Origin: Clostridia bacterium
GTDB lineage: Bacteria; Bacillota; Clostridia; Oscillospirales; Acutalibacteraceae
NCBI GenBank assembly: GCA_017461625.1
Contig: JAFTXJ010000002.1
Location: 62,001 to 126,000 of the forward strand
Direction of reading: 5' to 3'
Length of the DNA: 64,000 nt
Below, piece by piece: positions 34,883-43,306 of this stretch. The position numbers and the translations under genes were made by a program. Numbering within the stretch: the stretch's first letter is position 1; each line of letters starts with the position of its first letter. Under the pieces are notes generated by a model that was not told the origin of the DNA, did no database searches, and saw only the letters and a list, made by a program, of their open reading frames with translations.

Positions 34883-37153
34883 TTATTTTATTGTTCTGCC
34901 CATTTTTTCATAAGGAATGCTTTCAAATTCAGGTGCAGACTCCCTGATAGCATCAATGTCCTTGATGCTGTAATCTCCGTTGTCCGGGTCAACAAAAACT
35001 TCGTCAGCTTTCTTAATAAGATAAATTGCATTTTCGCTTATATCGCTGAATCTTTGTGCCGAGTCAAAAATATTGCCGAGCTCAATATATTTGTTGATAA
35101 TCAGGTTGTTTTTAATTTCACTTGCCGGGTTGGGGATATAAGCAGATGTTTCTGCTTCTGAAATGTCATCAGTGCAGTTTTTATATTGAGGGAAGGCTTT
35201 CTGCCAGATTTCACTCTGCCAAGGCGAAGCATAAAGAGCTTCCCACATATCGCCTGTTCCCACATGGGCGTGGGTGAACCAGCCGTTTTTGTCAAGTGCA
35301 CCTTCTCTTGCTCTTTCATCATAATAAACAGCGTATCTGCCTGCGTTGATTATGATGTTGTTTTTTATCATGTTGTCTCTGCCACCGCCCACAAGAATTC
35401 CGTAGCGTGGTATGTTAACAAGCAGGTTGCCGTAAACCTGCTGACCTGAGAGTGCATCATCAAGATAAATTCCGTTGGGAGAATGTCCGTCAGAGCCTAA
35501 ATTGTAAACACAGTTGTATCTTACAATGTTACCGTACCACACCCAGCTTCTGCCTGAATAAATTGCACCTGCATCATCTGAAAGAAGGCAAACGTTATGA
35601 ATGTTATTATATTCAACAATATGATTGTTGCCCTTGTATGTAACAGCTTCGTGAGGGGAATCGTGCATCTCGTTGTGAGAGCAGATGTTGCCCACACCTT
35701 CAAGTGTTACGGCAGGCTGATATGTCTGATAAATTTCAGACCAATGGTGGATATAGTTGTTATCAGCTTTGCTGTTGCCGGGGGTGAGGGTTTCTGTGTC
35801 ACCGCCGGTGATTATAATTCCGCCCTTACCTGTTCTGGTAATTTCGTTGCAGAAAGCAAGGTTGTTACTGCCTGTCATACTAAGAGCATTGCCTGCAATA
35901 TTTTTAATAAGGCAGTTTTTAACTGAATTGTTGTTACCTTCAATAACAACGGCATCTTCTCTTGTTCCCTTGATTGTGATTGAGTCAAAGGTGATGTAAT
36001 CTGCTTTAGCTTCAATTATGGGGTTGAGTGAAAGTGAAAGATCAATCTGTGCCTCGGTAAGATTTTCAGGCTTCCACATACAAAGCAGACCGTTTTCTCG
36101 GTCAAGATACCATTCGCCTTCAGCGGTTAATTCTTCAAGAACGTTGAAGAAATAATACGGTGCATCTGTTTTTGTGCCGTAAAGGCTTACGAATTTCGGT
36201 GAAAGTTCGCCTGTTTCTTTGTTAAAGCTTCCGATAGGGGATGAAGCATCTGCCCAGTCATATTTCCAGAATCCGAACATCCATACATCATTGAGGTTGC
36301 TCCAGCTTGCAACTCTCTGAGAAAGCTCTTCGTTTATTCTGTAAACATCGGTTTCAGGGTTTCGGATTTTTTCCCAATCTTTAACCGGTGCTGTTGAACT
36401 GTCAGATTCTCTGCCCAGGCCTGTTTTTACAACCTCTTCGGTGTAGAGGTATTCATTGTCGGGGTATCTTGCAAGTGTCTGCCTTTTATCGTTAACAAAA
36501 AGCTCACAATAAAGCGGACCTGTGTAATCTCCGTCATAGCTTTCAGCAGTGTGATAAGATCCGAAAGCGTATATTTTACCCCAGTCTTCACTTGTGAGGG
36601 AATAGGGCTCTTTTGTCAGGTCAACAACCAAAACATTTTTCTTAACTTTGTCAGAGAGCTTTTTTTCAATTTCGGGATAATTGTTTACTTCTTCAAAGCT
36701 GTCGGCAGTCAGAGTAACACCACCGTTCAAAACAACCTCACCGCCATAACCGCAATAAGTTACGGGGCATTCAGCTGTGCCTGAATCCTCTTTAGTGAAT
36801 GTGAGTGAAGAAACACGGTATTCGCCCGCTTCGATGCAGACTGTTATACAGTTTTTGCCGGTTTTATCCATTTTTCTTACTGCTTCAGCGGCCTTTCCGA
36901 TTGTTAAAAACGGAGCGTCCTTTGTGCCGGGGTTAGTGTCGCTTCCCTTTGTGCTTACATAAAAATCACCTGTTGGAGCAACAATGTCTTTTGGGCTTGA
37001 TTGGGTGTTTATCACAGGTGTAGCTGACATATAATCTTCATAAATCACGTCAGTCAAGCCTCGCTTAATGTCTTTAAAAAAGCAGATGAATGTTACCGCA
37101 AGTGCAACACATATAACTGCAATAACTATTTTGATTATTTTCTTCTTGTCCAT
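34883..37153 (-). CDS. Membrane-anchored right-handed beta-helix protein
   Basis: 756 residues from ATG 37153 (AAGGAGG upstream). One N-terminal membrane segment (IIKIVIAVICVALAVTFICFF) leads to an outside protein. DUF1565-like opening FYVSTKGSDTNPGTKDAPFLTIGKA is shown by its key blocks KGSDTNPGT and PFLTIGKAAEAVRKM; parallel beta-helix repeats then run from about 370 to 620 with Asn-rich turns (EGNNNSVKNCLIKNI, GNNHIVEYNNIHNV). This architecture matches pectate-lyase-fold polysaccharide-active proteins such as GH141-like or alginate/pectin enzymes. The exact activity cannot be assigned. It is a single-gene unit with its own promoter. Confidence 0.82.
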   Translation of the reverse strand: MDKKKIIKIVIAVICVALAVTFICFFKDIKRGLTDVIYEDYMSATPVINTQSSPKDIVAPTGDFYVSTKGSDTNPGTKDAPFLTIGKAAEAVRKMDKTGKNCITVCIEAGEYRVSSLTFTKEDSGTAECPVTYCGYGGEVVLNGGVTLTADSFEEVNNYPEIEKKLSDKVKKNVLVVDLTKEPYSLTSEDWGKIYAFGSYHTAESYDGDYTGPLYCELFVNDKRQTLARYPDNEYLYTEEVVKTGLGRESDSSTAPVKDWEKIRNPETDVYRINEELSQRVASWSNLNDVWMFGFWKYDWADASSPIGSFNKETGELSPKFVSLYGTKTDAPYYFFNVLEELTAEGEWYLDRENGLLCMWKPENLTEAQIDLSLSLNPIIEAKADYITFDSITIKGTREDAVVIEGNNNSVKNCLIKNIAGNALSMTGSNNLAFCNEITRTGKGGIIITGGDTETLTPGNSKADNNYIHHWSEIYQTYQPAVTLEGVGNICSHNEMHDSPHEAVTYKGNNHIVEYNNIHNVCLLSDDAGAIYSGRSWVWYGNIVRYNCVYNLGSDGHSPNGIYLDDALSGQQVYGNLLVNIPRYGILVGGGRDNMIKNNIIINAGRYAVYYDERAREGALDKNGWFTHAHVGTGDMWEALYASPWQSEIWQKAFPQYKNCTDDISEAETSAYIPNPASEIKNNLIINKYIELGNIFDSAQRFSDISENAIYLIKKADEVFVDPDNGDYSIKDIDAIRESAPEFESIPYEKMGRTIK

Positions 37154-37198
37154 CAAAAAACCTCCTTGTCGGAACACAATAAGATGCCCAATATATAA

Positions 37199-37227
37199 AC
37201 TATATCATAAAAAATATGTTTTTTCAA
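37199..37227 (-). promoter_or_regulatory. Promoter of the beta-helix protein gene
   Basis: TTGAAA and TATAGT on the minus strand are 17 bases apart, 46 bases upstream of the start. Confidence 0.7.
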
Positions 37228-37324
37228 TTTGTAAAAGAAAGATGAGGATAATAATTCCAGTATATTAACCCTTTAAAGCAATAATATACATATTTATATA
37301 CAATTATTTATGCAACATTATTGT

Positions 37325-37353
37325 TTGACTTTTATATGACATTTTGGTAAAAT
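37325..37353 (+). promoter_or_regulatory. Promoter of the aminotransferase-transketolase operon
   Basis: TTGACT (37325-37330) and TAAAAT (37348-37353) are separated by 17 bases, about 40 bases before the first gene. Confidence 0.75.
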
Positions 37354-37393
37354 AAAAGGGAAAGTATGCACTTGACATTAAGGAGGAATCATT

Positions 37394-38152
37394 TTGACAG
37401 ATGCAAGAACTTTGGCATACATAAATATGTACGCCGTACTCGGTACTTTGGAGAATCTTTGTGAGCTCAGCGAAGAGGCAAGGCAGCTTGTGAAAACCAA
37501 AAAGCCCGTATCAATAGGTTTTGAGGTTAAGGGCGGTCCCAGTGCCACAATCACATTTAAAAACGGACGTTGCCGTATGCAGCAGGGCTGCGGTGAATGT
37601 GATGTTAAGCTTCCTTTCAGCTCTTGTGAAAAATTCAACGGTCTTATTGACGGAACTGTTACACCAATTCCCTCAAAAGGATTTACTAAAATCGGATTTT
37701 TGCTTAAGCAGTTTACACCCCTTACCGATATGCTTTCAAAGTATATGCGACCAAGCGAAGAAGACCTGAAGGATGAAAAGTTTTTTGAACTCAGCACAAA
37801 TCTTCTTTTCTACACAATTTCTGTTGCAATTTCTCAGATTGCAAATAATGACGAAATCGGTCAGTTCAGTGCAAAGCATATTCCTGACGGTAACATCAAG
37901 CTTTCAATCGCAGGCGGTCCTTCTTCAACAATAAGCGTTAAAGACCATCGCCTTGTTACGGTTAAAAAGTGCCCAGATAAATACCGTGCTCTTATGGAAT
38001 TTGCCGATATGAAATTGGCTCACGACCTCTTTGACGGCAAGGTTAACGCCATTGCAAAGGTTGGCGAGGGTGAAATCGTTATGAAGGGCATGATCAACAT
38101 GCTTGACAACATGAACAGAATTCTTGACAGAGTAGCACTCTATCTTGCATAA
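37394..38152 (+). CDS. Unrecognised protein with two SCP2-like halves, first gene of the transketolase operon
   Basis: 252 residues from TTG 37394, seven bases after AGGAGG. I recognise no named family. The protein seems to hold two similar halves (about 47-120 and 150-250): each has a beta-rich stretch (VSIGFEVKGGPSATITFKNG; NIKLSIAGGPSSTISVKDH) followed by a helix, a G-K/D-V/T turn and a closing helix (FDGKVNAIAKVGEGEIVMKG then ILDRVALYL). That order resembles SCP2 sterol-carrier domains, which hold hydrophobic ligands. No signal peptide. The fifth gene of the operon is a probable distant paralogue. A carrier or subunit role for the enzymes in between is inference from position. Confidence 0.6.
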   Translation: MTDARTLAYINMYAVLGTLENLCELSEEARQLVKTKKPVSIGFEVKGGPSATITFKNGRCRMQQGCGECDVKLPFSSCEKFNGLIDGTVTPIPSKGFTKIGFLLKQFTPLTDMLSKYMRPSEEDLKDEKFFELSTNLLFYTISVAISQIANNDEIGQFSAKHIPDGNIKLSIAGGPSSTISVKDHRLVTVKKCPDKYRALMEFADMKLAHDLFDGKVNAIAKVGEGEIVMKGMINMLDNMNRILDRVALYLA

Positions 38153-38164
38153 GGAGGCTTTCCT

Positions 38165-39427
38165 ATGGCTTTTAAAATTAATAAATATAAAAAGAGTAAC
38201 GAGCTCTTCCAGAGAGCTACAAAAGTAATCCCTTCAGGTGTTTACGGTCACCTTGGCCCTGCTGAAGGTAACTTTATCCCGGTTAGTGCATGGCCATTCT
38301 TTTCACAGAAGGCAGAGGGTGCATATTTTTGGGATGTTGACGGCAACAAATTCATCGACTATATGTGTGCATACGGTCCCAACATTTTAGGTTATAACGA
38401 CCCCGATGTTGATGCTGCCGCTATGGAGCAGGCTAAAATCGGTAACTGCACAACTTCACCGTCATACAAAATGGTTGAGCTTGCAGAGCTTCTTGTTGAC
38501 ACAGTTGCTTGTGCTGACTGGGCTTTCTTCGCAAAGAACGGTAACGATGCAACCTCATGTGCAGTTCTTGCCGCTCGTAATGCAACACACCGCAAAAAGA
38601 TTATCTTTGTAAACGGCTTCTATCACGGTGTTTCTGCATGGACTCAGAAGATTGACTATCCCGGTGTTCTCCCTGAGGATGTTGCAAACAACCTTTATGT
38701 TGATTGGAACGATATTCCTGCTCTTGAAAAATTGATTGAAGAGAACAAGGGTGAAATCGCAGCATTTATTTCAACACCTTATATGCACGGAAACTACAAA
38801 GACAATGAGCTTCCTGCGGATGGATACTGGAAAAAGGTTCGCGAACTCTGCACAGCTAACGGTATTGTTCTTATCATTGACGACGTTCGTGCAGGTTGGC
38901 GTCTTGACCTTGCAGGTTCTGACCATTACTACGGCATCGAAGCTGACCTTATCTGCTTCTGTAAAGCTCTTGCAAACGGTTGGAACGTTTCTGCTATCTG
39001 TGGTAAGGATTGGATTAAAGATGCAGTAAGCGGTCTTTCATACACAGGTTCTTATTGGATGAGTGCTGTTCCCTTTGCAGCAGCAATTGCAAATATCAAC
39101 AAGCTTAAGAAAATTGACGCTCCCAAGCTTTTGAGAGAAAAATCAGTTAAGCTTCTTGATGGCCTCAAATCAGCAGCAGACAACAATGGCTTTGATTTGG
39201 TTGTTTCAGGCGAACCTTCACTTTTCTATCTCAGAATTGCAAACGATGACTCAATGATGATTCATCAGGATTGGGTTGCAGAAATGGTTAAGAGAGGTAT
39301 TTTCATTTCAAGTCACCACAACCACTTTATGAATGCCGCAATTTCTGACGAAGATATCAAGCGTACAGTTGACATTGCCAACGAAGCATTCAAAGTTACC
39401 AAGAAAATGCATCCTGAAGCATTTTAA
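38165..39427 (+). CDS. Class III PLP-dependent aminotransferase (glutamate-1-semialdehyde aminomutase-like)
   Basis: 420 residues, AAGGAGG upstream. Class III motifs: VIPSGVYGHLGPAEGNFIPV at the start, GNKFIDYMCAYGPNILGYNDP, FFAKNGNDATSCAVLAARN (PLP phosphate loop), GFYHGVSAW, VLIIDDVRAGWRLDLAG (Asp that holds the pyridine nitrogen) and the Schiff-base Lys267 in CFCKALANGW. It is closest in look to HemL-type enzymes, but no heme genes are near. With the two transketolase subunits behind it, it probably makes or uses an amino-ketose or amino-aldehyde. The substrate is unknown. Confidence 0.85.
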   Translation: MAFKINKYKKSNELFQRATKVIPSGVYGHLGPAEGNFIPVSAWPFFSQKAEGAYFWDVDGNKFIDYMCAYGPNILGYNDPDVDAAAMEQAKIGNCTTSPSYKMVELAELLVDTVACADWAFFAKNGNDATSCAVLAARNATHRKKIIFVNGFYHGVSAWTQKIDYPGVLPEDVANNLYVDWNDIPALEKLIEENKGEIAAFISTPYMHGNYKDNELPADGYWKKVRELCTANGIVLIIDDVRAGWRLDLAGSDHYYGIEADLICFCKALANGWNVSAICGKDWIKDAVSGLSYTGSYWMSAVPFAAAIANINKLKKIDAPKLLREKSVKLLDGLKSAADNNGFDLVVSGEPSLFYLRIANDDSMMIHQDWVAEMVKRGIFISSHHNHFMNAAISDEDIKRTVDIANEAFKVTKKMHPEAF

Positions 39428-39468
39428 TCAGGGTTCATAAATAAATTTATATGTAGGGAGGAACTACA

Positions 39469-40338
39469 ATGCCATTATCCAAATCAGAATGGTTAGCTCT
39501 CGAAAAGAAAGCTCACGAACTCCGTAACCTCTGCCTTGACACTACATATTGGGCAGGCAGTGCTCATATCGGTGGCGATATGAGCGTTATGGATATGATG
39601 ACCGTTCTTTATCACAAATATCTCAATATCAAGGTTGATGACCCCAACTGGGAAGACAGAGACCGTTTCATTTTAAGTAAAGGTCACGCAGGCGTTGCCT
39701 ATGCAGCAGTTCTTGTTGACAAAGGCTTCAATGACCCCGAACAGCTTAAAACATTCAACCTTTCAAACTCAAAAATGGGTATTCACCTTGACTCGAACAA
39801 GGTTGTTGGTGTTGATGCTTCAACAGGTTCACTCGGTCACGGTCTTTCAATCGCTCTCGGTACTGCTCTTGCAGCAAGAGTTTTAGGTAAGGATTACAAA
39901 ACATACTGTATCCTTGGCGACGGTGAATGTGACGAAGGCTCAAACTGGGAAGCAGCAATGTCAATCGCTCACTTCAAGGCAACAAATGTTATTTCATTTG
40001 TTGACCGCAATAAGTGTATGATTGACGGCCGCACAGAAGACGTTATGAACCTTGAACCCTTTGTTGACAAATGGAAGGCATTCGGCTTTATCGTTAAAGA
40101 AGTTGACGGTCATAACCTCAGCGAGCTTTGTGATGCTATTGACTTCGCTCTTAATCAGAACGAAGCTCCCGTTATGATTGTTGCCAATACAATCAAGGGT
40201 GCAGGTATCGACTTTATGGCAGACGATTATCACTGGCATTACGGTGCTATTGATGAAGGCAAATATCAGCAGGCTAAAGAAAGCCTTGAAAAATATTACA
40301 AACAGCGTGTAGCTCGTGCAGAAAAGGAGGGTGTATAA
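39469..40338 (+). CDS. Transketolase, N-terminal (TPP-binding) subunit
   Basis: 289 residues with GGGAGG before the ATG. It covers the pyrophosphate domain of a split transketolase: GSAHIGGDMSVMDMMTVLYHKYL, DRFILSKGHAGVAYAA, GSLGHGLSIALGTALAARVLG and the ThDP motif GDGECDEGSNWEAAM ... FVDRN (GDG-x(n)-N). Residues binding Mg2+ and diphosphate are present. It needs the following gene for the pyrimidine domain. Split transketolases also serve special pathways outside the pentose phosphate cycle, so the location beside an aminotransferase suggests a dedicated role. Confidence 0.92.
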   Translation: MPLSKSEWLALEKKAHELRNLCLDTTYWAGSAHIGGDMSVMDMMTVLYHKYLNIKVDDPNWEDRDRFILSKGHAGVAYAAVLVDKGFNDPEQLKTFNLSNSKMGIHLDSNKVVGVDASTGSLGHGLSIALGTALAARVLGKDYKTYCILGDGECDEGSNWEAAMSIAHFKATNVISFVDRNKCMIDGRTEDVMNLEPFVDKWKAFGFIVKEVDGHNLSELCDAIDFALNQNEAPVMIVANTIKGAGIDFMADDYHWHYGAIDEGKYQQAKESLEKYYKQRVARAEKEGV

Positions 40339-40339
40339 T

Positions 40340-41359
40340 ATGGCAGGCGGACTTACATATACAGCTCTTGACTCAACTGAACTCTCAACAGCCGAAATTT
40401 ACGGCCAGACACTCGTTGAATTAGGTAAAGAACATCCCGAAATCGTAGGTCTTACAGCAGACCTTGCAGGTTCAACTAAAATCGGTGTATTCGGTAAGGC
40501 ATACCCAGACCGTTTCTTCAATGTTGGTATTGCTGAGCAGAATATGTTCGGTGTTGCCGCAGGTATGGCAAAGGCGGGTCTTGTACCTTTCCTTTCAACA
40601 TTCTCTGTTTTCGCTTCCTTAAGAAGTGCTGACCAGCTTCACACAGATATTTGCTATCAGAATGTTAATGCAAAGATTATTGCAACTCATTCAGGCACAT
40701 CCTTCGGTCAGGCAGGTTCAACTCACCACGCTATCTGCGATCTTGCAGTTGTTCGCTCAATGCCTAACGTTACACTTATCTGCCCTGCAGACGGTGTTGA
40801 AACAGCCGAAGCTGTTGTTGCAGCATATGAAAACAAAGGTCCTTACTACATCAGAATCAACCGTGGCTTTGACCGCGTGCTTTACGGTAAGGATTATCCC
40901 CGTGAATACAAATTTGAAGTAGGCAAGGCTGTTGAGGTTAACCCCGGAACAGACATCACTGTTATTGCTTGCGGTTCTTGTGTATTCCAGGCTTATCAGG
41001 CAGCAAAGTTCCTTGAAAATGCTGACGGACTTAAAGTTCGTGTTCTTGATATGCACACAATCAAACCCATCGACAAAGAAGCTATCCTTAAAGCTGTTCA
41101 GGATACTCGCCGTATCATCACAGTTGAAGACCACAACGTTATCGGCGGTCTCGGCTCAGCTGTTGCAGAGGTTATGGCTGAAGCAGGTAAGGGTTGTGCA
41201 TTCACACGCCTTGGTATTCAGGATACATTTGCTCCTATCGGACTTCACGAAGATATTATGTCAAACCTCGGTATTGACTGTAACGGTATCATCAACGCTA
41301 TCCGTGAAGCTATGAACAAAGACTTTGAAGAGGACGACAACTGGGACGACGAAGTTTAA
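40340..41359 (+). CDS. Transketolase, C-terminal (pyrimidine-binding) subunit
   Basis: 339 residues from ATG 40340, one base after the stop of the N-terminal subunit and with GGAGG upstream. The pyrimidine domain carries VGIAEQNMFGVAAGMA, with the Glu that activates the TPP aminopyrimidine, then STHHAICDLAVVRSMPN and the C-terminal domain with IACGSCVFQAYQAAKFL and VEDHNVIGGLGSAVAE. Together the two subunits form a whole transketolase that moves a two-carbon unit from a ketose to an aldehyde. The acidic tail (FEEDDNWDDEV) is unusual. Confidence 0.92.
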   Translation: MAGGLTYTALDSTELSTAEIYGQTLVELGKEHPEIVGLTADLAGSTKIGVFGKAYPDRFFNVGIAEQNMFGVAAGMAKAGLVPFLSTFSVFASLRSADQLHTDICYQNVNAKIIATHSGTSFGQAGSTHHAICDLAVVRSMPNVTLICPADGVETAEAVVAAYENKGPYYIRINRGFDRVLYGKDYPREYKFEVGKAVEVNPGTDITVIACGSCVFQAYQAAKFLENADGLKVRVLDMHTIKPIDKEAILKAVQDTRRIITVEDHNVIGGLGSAVAEVMAEAGKGCAFTRLGIQDTFAPIGLHEDIMSNLGIDCNGIINAIREAMNKDFEEDDNWDDEV

Positions 41360-41394
41360 TTTCTTCACTATCCTACAGAAAGGAATGATTTATT

Positions 41395-42201
41395 ATGGCA
41401 AACGAAACCGTATTGACCAACAAAATATTTCTTAATGCCGTTTTGCCTCTTGTAAAGGTTATTGCAACAGACGTACCTTCTCTTGCTAAAAAGTTTGAGA
41501 ATATGCACGCTGTTTTTCAGGTAAGTGCACTTGACCCCGATTCACCGGGCGGAAAGGTAGCAACTCATTTCACAGTTAATAACGGTGAATGGGTGGTTTG
41601 TGCCGATAAGGTTGCAACCAACGCTTTTGTTGACCTTGAGTTTAAAAATCTTGAAGCTATGAACAGCTTCTTCAAGGGCAAAATCGGCCCTGCAACCCTC
41701 CCCAAGATGAAGGGTGCTCTCAAGTATCCCAAGGTTTTTGCAGCTTTATTGATGACTCTTCTCAAAATGTCATCTCTTTTGACTGCGAAAGCTGCCCCTG
41801 AAGCTGAAGAAGATAAGCTTCTTATGGTTAAGTGCTTCTTCTATCTTCTTTCATCGGGTATCAGCCAGCTTAACAAGCAGGGTCATGAGGCTGTTCACAA
41901 TTGGACTAAAACAAGCCCCGACCGTGTTTATGCATGGGCTGTTGACGGTCACCCCGAGGTTTCTGCTTATCTGAGAATTAAAGCAGGTAAATCCCGTTCA
42001 GGCAGAGGCGTTTATAAAAGAGCAATGCCGTTCTTCACAATGCGTTTCGATTCTCTCGACAGTGCATTAGGTATTCTTCTTTCAACAGACGATATGCTTG
42101 ACTCCACCAAAAAAGGTAAGCTCATTATGGACGGTGCTCCCGAATTCGGTGCACAGATTGGTGAGTATATGCTCACCGTTGCAGCTTACGCACAAGGATA
42201 A
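41395..42201 (+). CDS. Unrecognised protein with SCP2-like halves, last gene of the transketolase operon
   Basis: 268 residues, AAAGGA upstream of the ATG. Not recognised. It shares layout with the first gene of the operon: two halves with a beta-rich part followed by a helix and a G-K turn (NAFVDLEFKNLEAMNSFFKGK in the first, MRFDSLDSALGILLSTDD ... GKLIMDGAPEFGAQIG in the second), as in SCP2 folds where a final helix covers the ligand tunnel. The middle (about 100-150) is hydrophobic and helical (VFAALLMTLLKMSSLL). No signal peptide. It ends at a strong terminator, so it closes the operon. A ligand-holding role is a hypothesis. Confidence 0.6.
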   Translation: MANETVLTNKIFLNAVLPLVKVIATDVPSLAKKFENMHAVFQVSALDPDSPGGKVATHFTVNNGEWVVCADKVATNAFVDLEFKNLEAMNSFFKGKIGPATLPKMKGALKYPKVFAALLMTLLKMSSLLTAKAAPEAEEDKLLMVKCFFYLLSSGISQLNKQGHEAVHNWTKTSPDRVYAWAVDGHPEVSAYLRIKAGKSRSGRGVYKRAMPFFTMRFDSLDSALGILLSTDDMLDSTKKGKLIMDGAPEFGAQIGEYMLTVAAYAQG

Positions 42202-42205
42202 AATT

Positions 42206-42236
42206 AATCGGCAGCCTTTCGGTTGCCGATTTTTTA
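42206..42236 (+). terminator. Terminator of the transketolase operon
   Basis: ATCGGCAGCC and GGTTGCCGAT form a ten-pair stem (one G-U) around TTTC, followed by TTTTT. Confidence 0.85.
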
Positions 42237-42258
42237 CATCAAATTTATTGATTATATT

Positions 42259-42373
42259 TGGCTCCCCTTGTCCAGGGGAGCTGGGTCGAAGACCCTGAGG
42301 GGTAGTTAACTCGGTGTATCTCTCCCTCCGTCTTTTGCTTCGCAAAATCCACCTCCCTCGTCAGAGGGAGGCG
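42259..42373. repeat. Palindromic intergenic repeat, MITE-like
   Basis: It starts GGCTCCCCTTGTCCAGGGGAGC, continues with GGGTC-GAA-GACCC, and ends with CCTCCCTCGTCAGAGGGAGG; a central TTTTGC-TTCG-CAAAA hairpin lies between. Both ends are C/G-rich stem-loops of the kind scattered between genes in many gut Clostridia. It contains no reading frame and sits between two converging transcripts. Confidence 0.75.
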
Positions 42374-42390
42374 AAGAAAATTCACTAAAT

Positions 42391-43050
42391 TTACATCATA
42401 TTCATAGCTTCAATAGGATTGACTGTTTTATCATTTACAGTGGTTTCAAGGTGAATATGAACACCCTCTGCTGTTTCAATGGGGAGTGTGCCGGCTACTC
42501 CGATAATATCACCTTTAGTTACAACATCACCTTTTTTAACATTAACATTATCCTGAAGACCGCTGTATTTTACTTTCAGATTACCGGGGCAGGTGAGCTC
42601 AATGCTTACACCCCAAAGAGCATCTTTATCAATGGCGGTAACGGTTCCGTTCTGAACGGCAAGTACCTGCTCGCCTTCGGTTGCACTGAAATCAACACCG
42701 TTGTGTACCCTCCAGTCGCTCATAGTTTCGCTTTTAACCATTTCACCGTTGCTGAAGTCTTTAATAACTTTGCCTGCGGTGGGAGTAATAAATTCACCCT
42801 TATAAGGCAAAAGCTCAGAGGGTGTGGTTGTGGTAACAGTTGTGGTTTCAGTGGTTTTTGGAATCCCTGTGGCGGTTACATTTGCCTGTTCATCTGAAAC
42901 AGGCTGAGTCTGTGATGTTGTGGTTTGATTTTCAACTTTACTGTTTTGGTGGGCAGTGTAATTATAAATTGCTGCACTCACACCGACCACCAGCAGAAGG
43001 CACACCGTAAGTACCGAATAATACACCTTTGTCTGTGACATTTTTTTCAT
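42391..43050 (-). CDS. M23 (LytM-type) metallopeptidase with N-terminal membrane anchor, SpoIIQ-like layout
   Basis: 219 residues with GAGGTG before the ATG. A single membrane segment (VYYSVLTVCLLLVVGVSAAIY) is followed by a Thr/Ser/Gln-rich linker (about 36-80) and an M23 domain with HNGVDF (His-x3-Asp) and VHIHLE (His-x-His), so the Zn2+ site is complete. M23 enzymes cut peptide cross-bridges in peptidoglycan. The short anchor-linker-LytM order matches the forespore protein SpoIIQ as well as general wall peptidases; no sporulation partner lies nearby to decide. Confidence 0.85.
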   Translation of the reverse strand: MKKMSQTKVYYSVLTVCLLLVVGVSAAIYNYTAHQNSKVENQTTTSQTQPVSDEQANVTATGIPKTTETTTVTTTTPSELLPYKGEFITPTAGKVIKDFSNGEMVKSETMSDWRVHNGVDFSATEGEQVLAVQNGTVTAIDKDALWGVSIELTCPGNLKVKYSGLQDNVNVKKGDVVTKGDIIGVAGTLPIETAEGVHIHLETTVNDKTVNPIEAMNMM

Positions 43051-43109
43051 ATAAACACCTCGTTTTGTTTTTAGTTATTCTTGCCATAAAACAAGATGTT
43101 TATGCAAAG

Positions 43110-43134
43110 AAAAAACAGCCGGGGTTACCGACTG
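43110..43134 (-). terminator. Terminator of the candidate RNA
   Basis: On the minus strand CAGTCGG-TAACC-CCGGCTG (one G-U pair) is followed by TTTTTTC. A C-T5 run on the other side means it could also work on the plus strand. Confidence 0.7.
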
Positions 43135-43256
43135 CTTTTTCCAATAAATTGAGGGGTTTATTGAGGAGGGGTATGTGCCTTGGGGAGTTGCGGCTCTCTC
43201 CTTAGCACAGTTAAAGAATACCCCATAAATATGAATTTGGTGTGAACATTTTATGA
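43110..43256 (-). ncRNA. Candidate small non-coding RNA, about 147 nt
   Basis: The 43051-43376 gap holds no convincing gene. On the minus strand a promoter (43263-43291) predicts a transcript from about 43256. It contains a long hairpin at 43168-43224, closed by GGGGTAT/ATACCCC with inner GTGC/GCAC and GGGGAG/CTCTCC pairs, and ends at a hairpin plus TTTTTT (43134-43110). A 22-codon frame starting ATGGGG runs through it but has no ribosome site. I cannot match it to a known RNA family. Confidence 0.5.
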
Positions 43257-43262
43257 TGTTTT

Positions 43263-43291
43263 ATTATAATTTTTATGAATTTATATAACAA
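43263..43291 (-). promoter_or_regulatory. Promoter of the candidate RNA
   Basis: TTGTTA and TATAAT on the minus strand with a 17-base spacer, pointing away from the isomerase gene. Confidence 0.65.
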
Positions 43292-43306
43292 AAAACTCAT
43301 AACCAC

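Noticed and set aside
39469-41359. Single transketolase gene broken by a frameshift
   Set aside because: The second half has its own GGAGG and ATG right after a clean stop at the domain border, which is the normal split-subunit form.
37394-42201. Sulfoquinovose sulfo-transketolase pathway
   Set aside because: The split transketolase would fit, but the sulfo-isomerase, dehydrogenase and sulfosugar transport genes are absent and an aminotransferase is present instead.
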